From Ochotona curzoniae (lineage: Eukaryota; Chordata; Mammalia; Lagomorpha; Ochotonidae): a stretch of DNA of 64,000 nucleotides. The stretch spans positions 31,380,501 to 31,444,500 of the forward strand of contig NW_024465885.1 in the NCBI RefSeq assembly GCF_017591425.1. Reading direction: 5' to 3'. Positions 10,865-22,354 of the stretch are shown in pieces. The position numbers and the translations under genes are program-made. Position 1 is the first letter of the stretch. Each line of letters begins with the position of its first letter. The notes under the pieces were generated by a model, which worked only from the letters and a program-made list of their open reading frames with translations, had not been told where the DNA came from and did not search any database.

Positions 10865-13450
10865 AGGGGGCAGATGCCATCAGACAGGGTCTGGGGACCC
10901 ACGTGAGTGTTCATGTTCGTGGGTGGTTCTTGGGTAGGCAGGAATGACCCCAGGCTGGTATGGCACCACCAGACCACCAGGCATGGGGGCTATGGATTGC
11001 TCAGGAAAGCCGGTCTGGAAATGTGTGGGAGGGAATACTGATGAGAGAATGTGACAGGTGAGGAGTAACTTTGATGGGACTTCCACCCAACCAGCTACTG
11101 TATCTGCAGGTAAATGAGGGGCCTGAGACTGCGTGGTTTAGAGGAGGAAAAGCAGGGGAACTTTGGGGGCCAAACAATAAACCTGCCCATGTGGGAGCCC
11201 TGAGCTGGGTTTGTTGGTATCAGTCATTGCCTGCTGGCATACAGAAAAGCTGTAGCCAAGGAACCTGCTTGGCACAGCTCAACCACAGTACCTGGCACTG
11301 AGTTTTGGGGAGAAGGTAGACCATGTTAGGCTGGGTGATGACACTAACCAGCCCATGAGGGAACTGGGTCTAGGAGCACATTCTGTGGAGGATCATGGGC
11401 TCACCACAGTGGGACTACCATACCAGCTGGTTTACGCCAGGACTGGGGTAGTGACAGGATGAGCTAGGCATGACCTTGGAACTTAACAGCGCTCATGGGT
11501 ACTGGGATCCTGAAGATGCCAGGCTGGTGCAGGCTGTAGCATCTGCAGGCACACCTAAGAATTAGGTGTGGGGCAGATTGGGCCCACAACATCCCCCTAG
11601 AAAGTACAAAGGCCAACACTGGAGGGCAGACTGCCAGGTAATTGTGTAGCATCCACTGGAACATGTGAGATCTGGGTCAGGGAGTGAGGTTGGTGGGGGG
11701 AGTTGAAGAATTCCCCTGGTAGGCTATTGCTCCTGCAAGTGAGCATGTGAGTCAGGGCTGGGTGTTGGGCAGGCTGGGTAGGGCTACTTCAATTATTAGC
11801 AGGTGTGTGGGTTGGCTCTGTAGGAGGTGGACTGGGCAGGGCCAAGCCAAACCATAGCACACTGGCACGTGTGGGAGCCAGGATGGGATGTGGGCCATGC
11901 CAAGCTAGGCTAGGTTATCAAACCTACCAGCTTGCATGAATGCCAGGGATGGGAGCAGGCTGGGCCGGGCCAGGCTGTAGCACCCATAAGCATGAGTTGA
12001 AGCTGAGGGCAGGCTAGACCAAGCCAGGCCTCTCCACCCACTGGTGAATGCCGAGGTAAGGTGAGCTGTGCCAGTCTGGGCTGCAGTTCCCATCAGCACA
12101 CATAAGACCTGGGAAGGAAGGTAGCAAGTACTGCGGGGGTCCCCCTCCTGAGCTGCTGCTTCTGCTGGTTAGTATGAGAGCTGGGACTGGGGCCAGACCA
12201 GGTCAGGCCTGTCTATAACACCCGTTGGCCTGCATGTGAGTTGGGTTAGGTGGGGAAAGCCAGGCTGAGTTAAACAACCATATCCACTGGTGCATGCGTG
12301 AGCCAGAGTAAATGCAGGCTGGTTGGGCTTTGCAAGTCTTTTCAAGCCAGACTGTAGAACCACCTGGAAATGGCAAGATCCGGGACTTGGAGTGGACCCA
12401 GTAGGGCTGTGAGCCCCTGTATGATGAGCTGCAACTCATGAACCAGGGCTGGGATGGGCCTGTTAGATAGGTGGTTGCACCTGCTGGCATGACAATGGGC
12501 TTAGTAGTGGGCTCAGTTGGGTTGATCTGGGCTACAGCACCAACTGATGTACAGAAAAGCTGAATAGGATGTGGGACAGACCAGACCAGTCTGCTGTACA
12601 TGCTGGCATGCACAAGAACTAAGGATAGGGACAGGCCTGTTTGGGGAAAATTGGGGTTCTCCCCTGCTAGACTGCTCTTCCACTGTTGTATGTGAAGGCA
12701 GGGTTTGTTTTTGTATGAGATGGGGCTGGGGACAGAACTGACCAGTTGACTGCAACCACCAGTGTATATGTTGACTGATGTGAATGATGGGCTGAGCTGG
12801 ACCCCACAATAGCTGGCATATGCAGGAATCAATTTTGGGGTCACTTCTGGCAAGGTTTCTTTGGGGAGCCCCAACTGGATCACTGGACTCAGAAGTGCAG
12901 TCAAGGTGAAAATCACAGGATATGTGGTCTGATAATGGAGTACACGTGTCAGAACTAGTTCTCCATGGTTGCTGAAGAGTAGTGGACAGCATGCCCAGGT
13001 GCTTGTAGGGGATGTGACAACCAGTTCATTGAAGCCTGCAGAGGACATCCAGTACCATGGAGGGCAGAACAAATTGGTCAGCACTCTTGGACAATATCTG
13101 GGTGAATCAAGACTCTAAGGTGAACCATGTTAGCCAGTGGATCTTGGATTAACAAAATCAACAGCATCTCAGAACCATCAAAACCTTGGGACATGCTCCA
13201 TATTGGGGACCATGGGATGAAATTGGATGCCCCCTCCCATTCCTAGGTACTGATGTGGTTGGGTCGTTTGGAGTGGCCCTCCCCTCTTCATTCTCCACTT
13301 TCCCCAGATACCAGGAGGAAAAAGGAGACTGGAGGCAGTTGTCTGATCCACTTTCCCTCATTCCTCGATCCTTCTCACCTTAATTGGTGGTTCACATGGG
13401 CACGCGTGCATCTCAATTATGTAAACATCATAAAAAATAACATGAATTTA
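10865..13450 (+). mobile_element. Composite retroposon family, copy A (5'-truncated body)
   Basis: This 2.6-kb GC-rich block has no monomer array but carries the same body and 3' end as the full-length copy at 37986-41311. The body consists of loosely repeated 50-70 bp units built on a motif like GGGCTGTAGCACCCACTGGT followed by CATG, GAGCCAGG and GGGCAGGCC. Anchor points at 11861, 11925, 11983 and 12036 show spacings of 64, 58 and 53. The 3' end runs ATCCACTTTCCCTCATTCC, then CACATGGGCACGCGTGC, then ATTATGTAAACATCATAAAA. That CACATGGGCA block is shared with copy B but absent in copies C and D. The left boundary is approximate and I could not find a target-site duplication. A 293-codon frame on the opposite strand is a composition artefact. 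Confidence 0.7.
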
Positions 13451-13744
13451 TTATTTTCTTAAAAGCAAATGATTCCTATGCAGGTTCACATTTGAGGTGC
13501 ACTAATGAAGGTATTGAGATTTCTTATTTTAAGAAAATATGATGAAAATGTGAAGCATTTTGGATTCCACCCATCTTTTAAATTAAAAAATACTTCCTAA
13601 AATAACAACCTGCTTATCTTATAATTTGTCACAATCATTTCTCTGCAGTTTATACAACTTGATAGCATTTCTTGAAACTTCTCGATTTTTTCAGTCACCA
13701 TGGCAAGATGTAGTTCATAGGAAATTTTCTAAATTTAAAAACAC

Positions 13745-14185
13745 AGGTAATGCGTTATAACAAAATTAAACACTTGTACAAGGACCAGTCCAATCAAGAC
13801 ACAGAATGTTTTCACAGGCTTCAATATTTTTTCTATGCACTTCCCAGAAAAGCTTCTGGTTTAGCTTATGTTACTAAAGATTAGTTTTATCTGTTCTAAA
13901 AATCACACATGCAGAGAAAGCTGATGTTCCTTTGTGATTGACAAACTTTGAGCCTGTTTTTGAGATTCATGTTGATGTTTAATAATAGCAGTTGCTTTGT
14001 TTTACTTAATAGTATTTTACAGTTCTCTCTCAAGGTTTTGGACTAGAGGCATTGCAAACACTCATGTACGAGTCTTTTCTGTGTCCTGATGTCTTTTCCT
14101 TCTGTAAATACGCAGAAGTGGGATTGTTGGATTGTTATTTGATTTTAAAGAAACTGCCAAACTGCCTTCGAAGGCGAGTTTCACT
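13745..14185 (-). repeat. Old L1 3'-region fragment
   Basis: Read on the plus strand it has the recognisable antisense L1 sequence: AAACACTTGTACAAGGACCA, later TAAATACGCAGAAGTGGGAT and AAAGAAACTGCCAAACTGCC. These match the antisense of the L1 3'-untranslated region common to mammals. It abuts a MaLR LTR on its right. Confidence 0.65.
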
Positions 14186-14188
14186 AGC

Positions 14189-14534
14189 TTGTTGTGGTTT
14201 GGATGTTTGTGCCCTTACAATTAAGACATCAAAACATTAATCCTTAATGTGGTGGCATCATTAAGTGATGTCCTCAGGTGATTTGGCCATGAAGGCCAAG
14301 AATAGTGCCCCTTTTTATAAAATAGGCTTGAGGAGGCTATTTTGTTCCTTCTGTCAGTTGGCAGCATGGTGCCACTAAGCAGCAGAGAGCCAGCCGTTGT
14401 GCAGACACTGAATCTGCTGATACTCCAAGTGTAGAGTTTCCATCTCCCAGAACTGCAAGCAGTAAATTTTAGTTCTTTGTAAATTTCCTTGTCTAAGGAA
14501 TTTTTCTATAGCAGTCAGAATGTGCTGAGACAGT
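14189..14534 (+). mobile_element. MaLR-type solo LTR
   Basis: It starts TGTTGTGGTTTGGATGTTTG and runs through AGGTGATTTGGCCATGAAGG, GGCAGCATGGTGCC and a CTCCCAGAACTGCAAGCAGT segment to a terminal GTGCTGAGACA. This is the layout of MST/MLT1 MaLR long terminal repeats. No internal region is present, so it is a solo LTR. Confidence 0.65.
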
Positions 14535-14559
14535 GTACATCCTTGCTATGTATATATCA

Positions 14560-14965
14560 TTTATGTGTATGTTATGTTTGTGTATTTCATTTATTTTTTA
14601 GGTTGCTATAGGATTTAGTAAGTATGTATTTAATGTCTACATTAAATAATATAACACTTCCTGTAAAATATAAGAAATTTATAATAGTACATTTTGCTTA
14701 TTGTGTTCATTTAAATTTCCATATAGGCTACAAATTTATTTTTTGGTTAATCAGCTATCTTTGGAACAAATTTTGGAAAAAAATTAAGATTTTTTTTCTC
14801 TTTGTGTCTCTTCTCTATTTCTTTGTGTAAATCCACATTTTGATGTGAAATTACTTTCCTGTATTTGAAGAACTTCATTTACACTTTGTTAAAGTCCAGC
14901 TCTGCTGGTAACAGTTTGTCTGAGAAGTATTTCACCTTCACTTCTGAAGGCTCTGTTGTGGAGAT
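14560..14965 (-). repeat. Old L1 fragment
   Basis: The plus-strand reading GTCCAGCTCTGCTGGTAACA, GTTTGTCTGAGAAGTATTTC and CACTTCTGAAGGCTCTG resembles antisense L1 (TCTGCTGGTGATGAATTCC, TTTGTCTGAGAAAGTC). It is probably part of the same ancient element as 13745-14185, split by the MaLR LTR. Confidence 0.5.
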
Positions 14966-15234
14966 CTAAGAGAAACCTTTAAAAAAGTTCATAGAAAATG
15001 CATATTATTAGGAAAAAACTATGCTTGAAATGAAAAATCTTTTTTAGCAAAGCAAAGTTATCTTTTATCCTTTTTTTTTTGGTTTAAAGAAAAGACTTTA
15101 ATGTGAATACTAATTGAATGCAAAAATGATCATTCCACCCATATATAGTTAATTATAAACTAATCAGATAATGGAAATGTTAACAATTAGTATGATGAAG
15201 ATATAAAATCTACATTTGTTCTGTTAAAATCCAA

Positions 15235-15500
15235 AACACAGAAAGTAACAAATTCTGGTGAGCATTTGGAGAAAGGGAGATGCTTACACACTGTTGTTGG
15301 GAATGTTAGCTGGTACAACCACTGTGGAAAGTAATGTGGAGAATTTTTAAAAGTGAACAACTAGAAATAGACTTGCCATGTGTTCCAGCGATCTCACTAC
15401 CAGGTATATACCCAAAAGAATTGAACACAGTGAACCAAAGAGATACCAGCACCCCCATGTACACAGCCGCACTGTTCACAATAGTCAACTTATCTTTTAT
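15235..15500 (+). repeat. L1 3'-end fragment
   Basis: It contains GTACAACCACTGTGGAAAG, ACTACCAGGTATATACCCA and TGTACACAGCCGCACTGTTC in the standard L1 order. Its orientation is opposite to the flanking L1 remnants, so it is a separate insertion. Confidence 0.8.
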
Positions 15501-15604
15501 TAGTCTGTTTTTCCATGAATGAAATATCATTGTAGACTTCTAGGAGGACACCTTTTTTTCCCCCAAGCTGTTTTTTTGTTCATTTGTTTGTTTTGTTTTG
15601 CTTT

Positions 15605-15890
15605 GCTTTTTTTTTTTTTCAGATTTCTTTATGTGAAAGGTAGAGTTATGAGACATGAAGACACACACACACACACACCTCAAAAGCTGCAACAGTCGTG
15701 GGGGTGGGGAAGAGTCTGGACTCCTTCTGGATCTTTAAAGTGTGTAGCAGGGGCTCAAGCACTTGGCAGGCTTCAGCTACTTTACTTTATGCTCATTAGC
15801 AGGAGCCTCAATCCTGCATTCATATGGGATGTGGCCATCAGGGCCTCATTTGCTGTACTGTAATGCCAGCTACCCCACAGCCTTTCAAAG
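15605..15890 (-). repeat. C-SINE with CA-repeat growth
   Basis: A T-run at the left (minus-strand A tail), the GAAAGGTAGAGTTATGAGA block, then an (AC)n run at 15660-15679 inside the CT/GA-rich part. The head reads TTCATATGGGATGTGGCC on the plus strand. Confidence 0.75.
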
Positions 15891-16530
15891 ATGTCCCATG
15901 TGTTTGGGCTTGGCTTGTTTCTGATAAGAGGTCATTAGTAATCCTTAACTTCCCCATGTGTATATGTCTTTTTGTCTGCCTACTTTATGGTTTCTCCTTT
16001 ATCATAGTTTGTGATAATTTGATGCAGATTTGTCCTTGTTGGCTTTCTTTTTTGTCCTCTAGGGTGCTTAGATAAGGGGTTAATATTTTTCATCAGATCT
16101 TGAATTCTTTTTCTTTCTTTTTATCCTTGTGTTCTGTGACTATAGTCACATGTATGCTAAATAGAGTAATGTCATTCCAGAGGTCACTAAAGCTTTGTTC
16201 ATTTATTTTTTTCAGGATTTCCTCTCTGTCCTACAGATTTTATAGTGTCCATTGACAAGTCTTCAAGTTTGTTGCCTTTTCTTCTGTAATGTTTAATCTG
16301 CTTTTAAGGCAGCCAGACAAAATTTGTATTTTTCATTATAGAAATTGTTTTTCAGTTCTCCTTGATATTTTCTATTTCTTTCCCAAATGTCAGTATGTTT
16401 TTCTTTACACTTTAAATTTATTTATAACATCTCTTAAAATTCTCACCTGCTAGTCCAAATCAAATGATGTTAGAAAAAATTTCCCTGCTTTCTTAAGACT
16501 CCCCAATCATTGTTTGGGTTACTATTATTT
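15891..16530 (-). repeat. Old L1-like fragment, weak
   Basis: The T-rich plus strand, with TTTCAGTTCTCCTTGATATTT and TCTCACCTGCTAGTCCAAATC, resembles antisense old L1 (TTCAGTTCTAAAATTTCC, TGTCTGCTAATTCCAACATC). The match is degenerate and boundaries are uncertain. Confidence 0.35.
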
Positions 16531-16827
16531 TTGGTGTTTTTTAATAGTGTGGTCCCATTTTTCTTTTGAAGATTGATATTTACTTTTACTCAAAAGCCAA
16601 TTAAACAGATATGTCTTGACAGTATGATACTAGATTTCCTACCATTGCCTGTACCTGTAATGCCATGATATATTTAAATAGCAAAATGCTAAAATTGTAA
16701 CTGTCACTAAAGGACTGTACTACTGTGATAATAAGGGGGAAAGTGGGGGGATGCGGAAAAATGGGGAGGGAGTGTGTAGGGGGGCATTCCTATACCTACA
16801 AAAAAATGTGTCATGGAAGAAATAATA

Positions 16828-17116
16828 AGTCAAAGCAAGAGAGAGAGAATCTTTCACTAGTTCACTCTCCAGATGGCCACAACAGCTAGAGCTGGGCTCA
16901 TGTGAAGCTGGGAGTCAATAGCCAGGAGCTTCTTCTGGTTCTCTCTAGCAAGGGCTGGGGATCAAGGACTTAAGCTACCATCTTTTGCTTTCCTAGGCCT
17001 TTCACAGAGAGCTGGATTGGAAGTGGAACGGCTGGGACTTGGGACAGTCACATGAAATGCCAGTGCTACAGGTGGAGAATTAGCTTGCCGTGCCTACCCC
17101 AAGCGTGGCCCCATTT
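16828..17116 (-). repeat. C-SINE
   Basis: The GAGAGAGAGAATCTTTCAC block, the CAGATGGCCACAACAGC block and the AAATGCCAGTGCTACAGG head are seen on the plus strand, ending CGTGGCCCC. The GA-rich segment is expanded to GAGAGAGAG. Confidence 0.8.
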
Positions 17117-17237
17117 TTAAAGGTAAATTTAGCATACTAAGTATTTCTGTCCATCCATTTGTCATTCTTTGTGTCTTGTTTTGTTTTGTCTTATTTCCTA
17201 CTGGAGATGTACTTTTTCTGTTTAACCAGAAAGACTG

Positions 17238-17449
17238 CATGCCCCACATCGGGGGCCTGGAATGGGTGGGAGGCTGGGTGGGGCTTCTCCCTTTACCCCA
17301 GATACAGAAAATAATAATAATAACAACAATAATAATAATAATAATATGGAAACAATGGTTTTATCCAGTTTCCTGTAACCCTTGACGCTTTGTGCCCTAG
17401 TCAACTATGTAGATTATCAAAATAAAATAATTACAAAAAAAAGTAAAAC
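17238..17449 (+). mobile_element. Composite retroposon family, copy D (3' end only)
   Basis: It starts CATGCCCCACATCGGG, equivalent to CATGCCCTACACCCGGG in copy C, and shares the rest of the copy C terminus: GGGTGGGGCTTCTCCC, TATGGAAA, TTTCCTGTAACCCTTGA, and AATAAAATAATTACAAAAAAAA. A local (AAT)n run grew at 17311-17346. Flanks CCAGAAAGACTG (17226-17237) and CCAGAAAGGCTG (17450-17461) differ at one base and fit a target-site duplication. This is therefore a 5'-truncated insertion of about 210 bp made by L1-type target-primed reverse transcription. Confidence 0.75.
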
Positions 17450-17461
17450 CCAGAAAGGCTG

Positions 17462-18184
17462 GCATGTGTGGATCTAGATTTACAACCTTCTTGTACTTTA
17501 ATCCTAAAGAAACTGGATTAAAGATATTGTATGCATGGTTTTGTGCAGCTTCTTGTGCCAGCTGTGTTGTGAGAATAGTGATACCCAGGTATATGCTTAT
17601 CCAAACATGATGAAACATGAAACAGACTAGTGACCAACTCGCAACCTAAGGTTTGGCTCAGCTCGTCCGTAGAACAAAGAATCATTTTAATTGTTGAGAC
17701 GCCGAGTTGTGGATTATTTTATTATGCATTTTTGCGGTGGTTGCTGAAAAATACAGTGGGGTTCAAATGACCAATTTTAATGTATGTATTTGTTCCATAA
17801 TCAATTATAATAACTAGTACTTTGATCTCATGGGAGAAGACTTTCCCCAAAGGAAATTCGTTTCAGTCATAGAGAAATGGAGTTGATCTGAAATATAATA
17901 AAGGAAAAAGTGAGTCTTTTATAATCTACACTGATGCTCTTTATAAACAATATTCAGTCCTACTCTATCTTATTCATCCTGTATTTACTTTAACACAATA
18001 TGTCATAACCTGTGCTTTCATCTATTAGGATTAGGCTTTTTCATACTACTACTACTGCTGATTCAAAAAAACCCTCAAAAATAATACCTTTAAAAGGTAG
18101 GGCCTTTCCTCTTTAGAAAGTCCCAGAAGTGGGCAGTCTCAGCAGCTGTGGTGGCTCTGGCCCACACAATACTCAGTGCTTATT
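17462..18184. other. Non-coding stretch, nothing recognised
   Basis: AT-rich and without a supportable gene, RNA or repeat. Confidence 0.4.
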
Positions 18185-18446
18185 TTACCTGGAAGTCAGA
18201 GTCGCACAGAAAGAGAGAAAGAAAGAGAGAGAAGAGAGAAAGAAAGAGAGAGAGAGAGATAGATTGATATTGATTTTTCATTTAGTGTGCAGGAACCCAA
18301 AGCTTTGGCACATCCTGTTTCTTTCCCAGGTCATAAGCAAGGAGCTGGTTGGGAAGTGAAAAAGCTGGGACTGGAACTAGTGCTTGGATGCTGGTGCTGC
18401 AGGTGGAAGATCAGCTTGCAGTGCCACTGCACTGGCCACTTACCTG
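18185..18446 (-). repeat. C-SINE with GAAA microsatellite
   Basis: The GA-rich part near the tail has grown into (GAAAGA)n and (GA)n between about 18208 and 18262. The body GGTCATAAGCAAGGAGCTGG and the head with GATGCTGGTGCTGCAGG follow, ending CACTGGCCA. Confidence 0.75.
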
Positions 18447-19924
18447 GTTTTTTACTCTGCCATCCACGGGATATGGTCTCATATCTGGATACAAGATATG
18501 TCCTTTTAGTATAAAGAAAACCACATTAAACAACTGGAGGCAGAGGTGGGAAAACAGGTATAGAACATGTATTATCTGCTCCTTAAGGATGTCACTCACA
18601 ACCTGCCACAAAATGTTTCTGGTTGGTCCAAGTGCCTAGCGTCAAGGGAAACTTGAAGATCACATCTTTATTCTGTGATGGTCATATATTTATTCTGTGT
18701 TGTCAAGTGACAATTCGGAATTCCGAAAGATTAAGCATGGACATAGGAATTGACTCAGTTGTCTTTGTAGCAGTGCTCAATAACTATTTCTTAAATGAGT
18801 GTGTAACTAAATAAATCACACATTAAAATTAAAAAGATTTAATTTTCAACTCTAGACTCAATACTGACTTAAAAAATATATTTGGGGTTAAAATATCTGT
18901 CCCAACCATCGTTTTAATAAACAAAGAATGCAATAGCTATTTGTTTTATATTTCATTTTGATTTTCATTCAACTTGAACACTGTGGTAGATTTAGTTCCA
19001 TTTTGCTGATCCACTTCCTAAAATTCTAACTCTTTGAGAATTCTATACAGGGAGTCTGCTGCTGCTCTAATGGAGTCCTTAATGCTAAAGCAAATATCAT
19101 TCTTAAAATTATGGCTTTTCTTAAGCTTAGACAAGCATTCTTTTGACAGTTTGGGATATGAATATTTGCATTGAGAGGATTTACTGTTTAGAGTTTTAGT
19201 AATGCTGACATTATGGGTAAGCTGCCTGCTGATCCATTGTCCTGTAGTGCAAGCAGAACAAACCAAACCTATTTCAGGCTGTGGATAAATTCTGTGTTGG
19301 CATTTCTAGGAGAAGATTTGGGAGTTAACTACCAAGCTATTGATTTTTTTCCTCGCTGCAGGTCAAATTCTGTGTTTACTAATGTGTACTGTACCCACTG
19401 TTAAATTCAAAGTGATAAAAAGAAAGTTTAGGATTGATGTCTGCAGTTAGGAAACAGTCTGTTTCATAATATTTTGCCAGAGTATATTTTTATACTTCAT
19501 TGTATAAACATTACATGCCTGGGTGTAGAATACTGAAGCAAGAAAATGAGATCCAGATATATTTCTGAGTTAACTGTTGGTGTGCTCATTTAGTTCTAAA
19601 GATAATTTAAAATTTTGTTTTATTCAAAAATATTTGCTGATGTGAGATGATGGTGTAAAGGGTAAGTTAACTTAAAAATAAGACATCCTGTGTTTTTTGA
19701 ATTTCCATTAAATGTATTTATCACAAAATACTGATAGCCAGTTAAAATTCAAATAATTTTCTATTACTATATTCATGCAAAGTATTTGTTGAATACATAC
19801 TAAATATGATATATTATTGTGCCAGAGGTTATACAGTAGAAAGCAAAATACAGTCCCTCCTTTTGGTAACTTTGTCACTTCGTGCAAAGGAATGAACTCT
19901 AATTACATTTAGAATGGAAGGTTT
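18447..19924. other. Non-coding stretch, nothing recognised
   Basis: About 1.5 kb of AT-rich sequence with no supported feature. Short frames on both strands (for example 19018-19266, minus) have no recognisable protein content. Confidence 0.4.
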
Positions 19925-20155
19925 AAAGAATTATTTTAAAGGCAGAGAGACAGGCACAGTTTCCCATCTTCTGATTCACTTCCCAAATGACCGCAACAGC
20001 CAGGTTAGGAGCAGGCTAAAACTGTGAGTGGCAAGGACTCAAAGCAGTTGAGTCTTTGCTAACTGCCTATTACAAAGTGTCTTCATGGGAAGCTGGAGTC
20101 AGAATGGAGCTAAGATTTAAACCCAAGCACTGTAATATCGGGTGTGGGAGTCCCA
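19925..20155 (-). repeat. C-SINE, first of three in tandem
   Basis: An old copy: AAAGGCAGAGAGACAGGC, then CACTTCCCAAATGACCGC, then GGGAAGCTGGAGTCAGAATG on the plus strand. It is followed within about 15 bases by another minus-strand SINE. Confidence 0.7.
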
Positions 20156-20169
20156 AAGTATTTTTGTAA

Positions 20170-20484
20170 AACAAAGATATTTTTTTTTTCTCTATTTGAA
20201 AGGCATTGTTAGGGAGGGAGAAGAGAAATAGATCTTCCATTTACTGATTCACTCCACAATTGGCCACAAGATCCAGGGCTGAGCCAGGCTGGGACAACTG
20301 TAGTCAAGAGCCATATCTGGTTCATCGCATGGTAAGGGTTCAAGGACTTGAGTCATCTTCCACTGCCTTACCACATGTATTATCAAGATGCTGGATTAGA
20401 AGTGGAGCAGTCAGGGATGAGACTGGTACCATGTGGAATGCAGCATTGAAGGCCATGGCTTAATGCTTTGTGTCACAATGCTGT
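20170..20484 (-). repeat. C-SINE, second of three in tandem
   Basis: TTTGAAAGGCATTGTTAGG, AGAAATAGATCTTCCATTT and GGATTAGAAGTGGAGCAG are seen on the plus strand, with the head near 20450-20484 (GGCTTAATGCTTTGTGTCAC). Confidence 0.78.
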
Positions 20485-20529
20485 CCTAGCAAGCATCATT
20501 TTCATTTTTTCTTTCTTTCTTTCTTTTTT

Positions 20530-20847
20530 TTTTGTTTTTTTTGGTAGGATTTATTTGTTTTTACTGGAAAGGCAGATTTACAGAGGGAAGGAGAGACAGA
20601 AAGATCTTCCATCTACTGGTTCACTCTCCAGTGGTGACAAAGGCCAGAACAGAAAATCTGAGGCCAGAAGCCAAGAGCTTCCTCTGGGTACAGAGTTCAA
20701 AGTCTTTGGGCCATTATCAACTACTTTCCCAGGCCACAAACAGGTAGCTCGATGGAAATTGGAGCAGCCAGGACTTAAACTGGCATCCATATGGAATGCT
20801 GGTACTTGCAAGTGAAGGATTAGCTATTGAGCTATCACACCAGGCCT
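20530..20847 (-). repeat. C-SINE, third of three in tandem
   Basis: A better-preserved copy with a long T-run (minus-strand A tail), ACTGGAAAGGCAGATTTACAG, GAAAGATCTTCCATCTACTG and the head CATATGGAATGCTGG, ending CACCAGGCC. The TTTCTTTCTTTC run at its left is tail-derived. Confidence 0.85.
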
Positions 20848-21139
20848 GAACATAAATGTGTTTTAAAAAATGTAATTTGAATGGATGAAAAAAATCACAC
20901 AACATATTATATGTATATACAAGAGGACTTGAAAAAGTTCATATAAATATATATTTTGAAAAGCCTATTCATGAATTTCAAAACTTGTTCTTAATCAGTG
21001 TAAATTTACCTTTTAGTTTCATTTTCCACAAATATTTTTGAGCCCTCTCATAAAACAGAATACATCATCTCGATATATATGGAAAATGAACTTGAAGTCC
21101 TTTATATATAGCAATCAAAATAAAGAAAGCAAAGCATTA

Positions 21140-21210
21140 GGGATTCCACATGGGATCACAGCACTTTCAAGAGGAGGATTTAGCTAATGGAGCCACTGTA
21201 CTGGGCCCTT
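21140..21210 (-). repeat. C-SINE head fragment
   Basis: Only the tRNA-like head remains: CACATGGGATCACAGCAC through AGCCACTGTACTGGGCCC on the plus strand. Confidence 0.55.
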
Positions 21211-22342
21211 AAGCACCATCTTAATCAGGGCAGACAACTACCCATGGAATGGAAGTTTTAATGGGATTGAAATACTTTTACACTTTAGTTATTATGTGAA
21301 GATATATGTCTACCACCTTGGGGAATAACATTTTATTTCCTGCTGTTGTTATTATTGTACTATATCTTCCATATTATAAAATCTGCCATCAATGAAGTTT
21401 CAACATGATTTTATATGAGGGAGATAGGGGTCTACATTCCTATCCTGGGTCCCTGCCTGCTACCTAGGTATATATTGTAAGTACAGATACATGTGTGTTG
21501 CACAATGTGGTAATATTCCTTTAAAAGTTGACAAAGCAAATACACATATGGGCAATGTCCAGAGGTAGAGGGGGCCAATAAGGTAGAGATAGGGAGAGAA
21601 GCAGAGAAGCAGTGCTTGTGTACCCTGTCTGGTGATTGCCTGGATAAAGTAGAAGAGAGAAGGAGAGCTCCCAGGTGTTGGCCTCTGATGAGGGTGAAGG
21701 GGGAGTGGTTACATAGCAACTCTGCCAGGTTCCAGCTGAAGGGAGAATCATCCTGGTTAGGGGGCTACTTGACAGAGAGGCAGATAGGATTCCATTGGAC
21801 CGGGAGAGTGTGGCTTCATACTCCCAGCTCTAATCTTGCTGCTTGCCTTATCCCATATCAGAGGAAGTTCCTTGGTTGAACCCTATTTCTGCCCTTCTGA
21901 AGGAGATTGTTCTGTGTTGTTCATTGTGGAGTCCTACTCTGCTCTCCGGAAGTGTAACCAAATATGTGGAATTTAAGTTAAACAGGGTGCATGGGACTAA
22001 GGGCAGAGTAACTCAGATCAGCTTGCTCTCCTGTACTTATTTTTTAGGGTGTTTCAGGAAAGCTTATCTCATAACATTGTCCTAAAGAGAGGGCCAGATC
22101 ACTACAAACGAAGGGTGGTTACAACTGGAAGAAATCCGTTTTCAGGATTTTTGAAGATGCAAGGAGAAAGATGTATATGAGAAGTAGGAAGTGCCTTTCG
22201 TTTCTTACTTTTCTTTCTCTATGGAATTGTATCTTTGCATGGTGTTGTTACTTATCACAAAAAAGGAACTCTGAATAACTTCTGATGAGCCTGATTAGCT
22301 GGTGACACCTCACACGAATGGAGCCCTTTTGTCTTCTGATGG
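21211..22342. other. Moderately GC-rich stretch, nothing recognised
   Basis: 21420-22100 is less AT-rich than its surroundings and free of lagomorph SINEs, but I cannot assign it to a gene or repeat family. It could be old unique or regulatory sequence. Confidence 0.35.
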
Positions 22343-22354
22343 AAGGGCTTTCTT

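Noticed and set aside
22240..22351. Chimeric RNA partner fused to the 7SK copy (T-run at the far end looked like a pol III terminator)
   Set aside because: The target-site duplication ends at 22354, so this sequence is ordinary flanking DNA.
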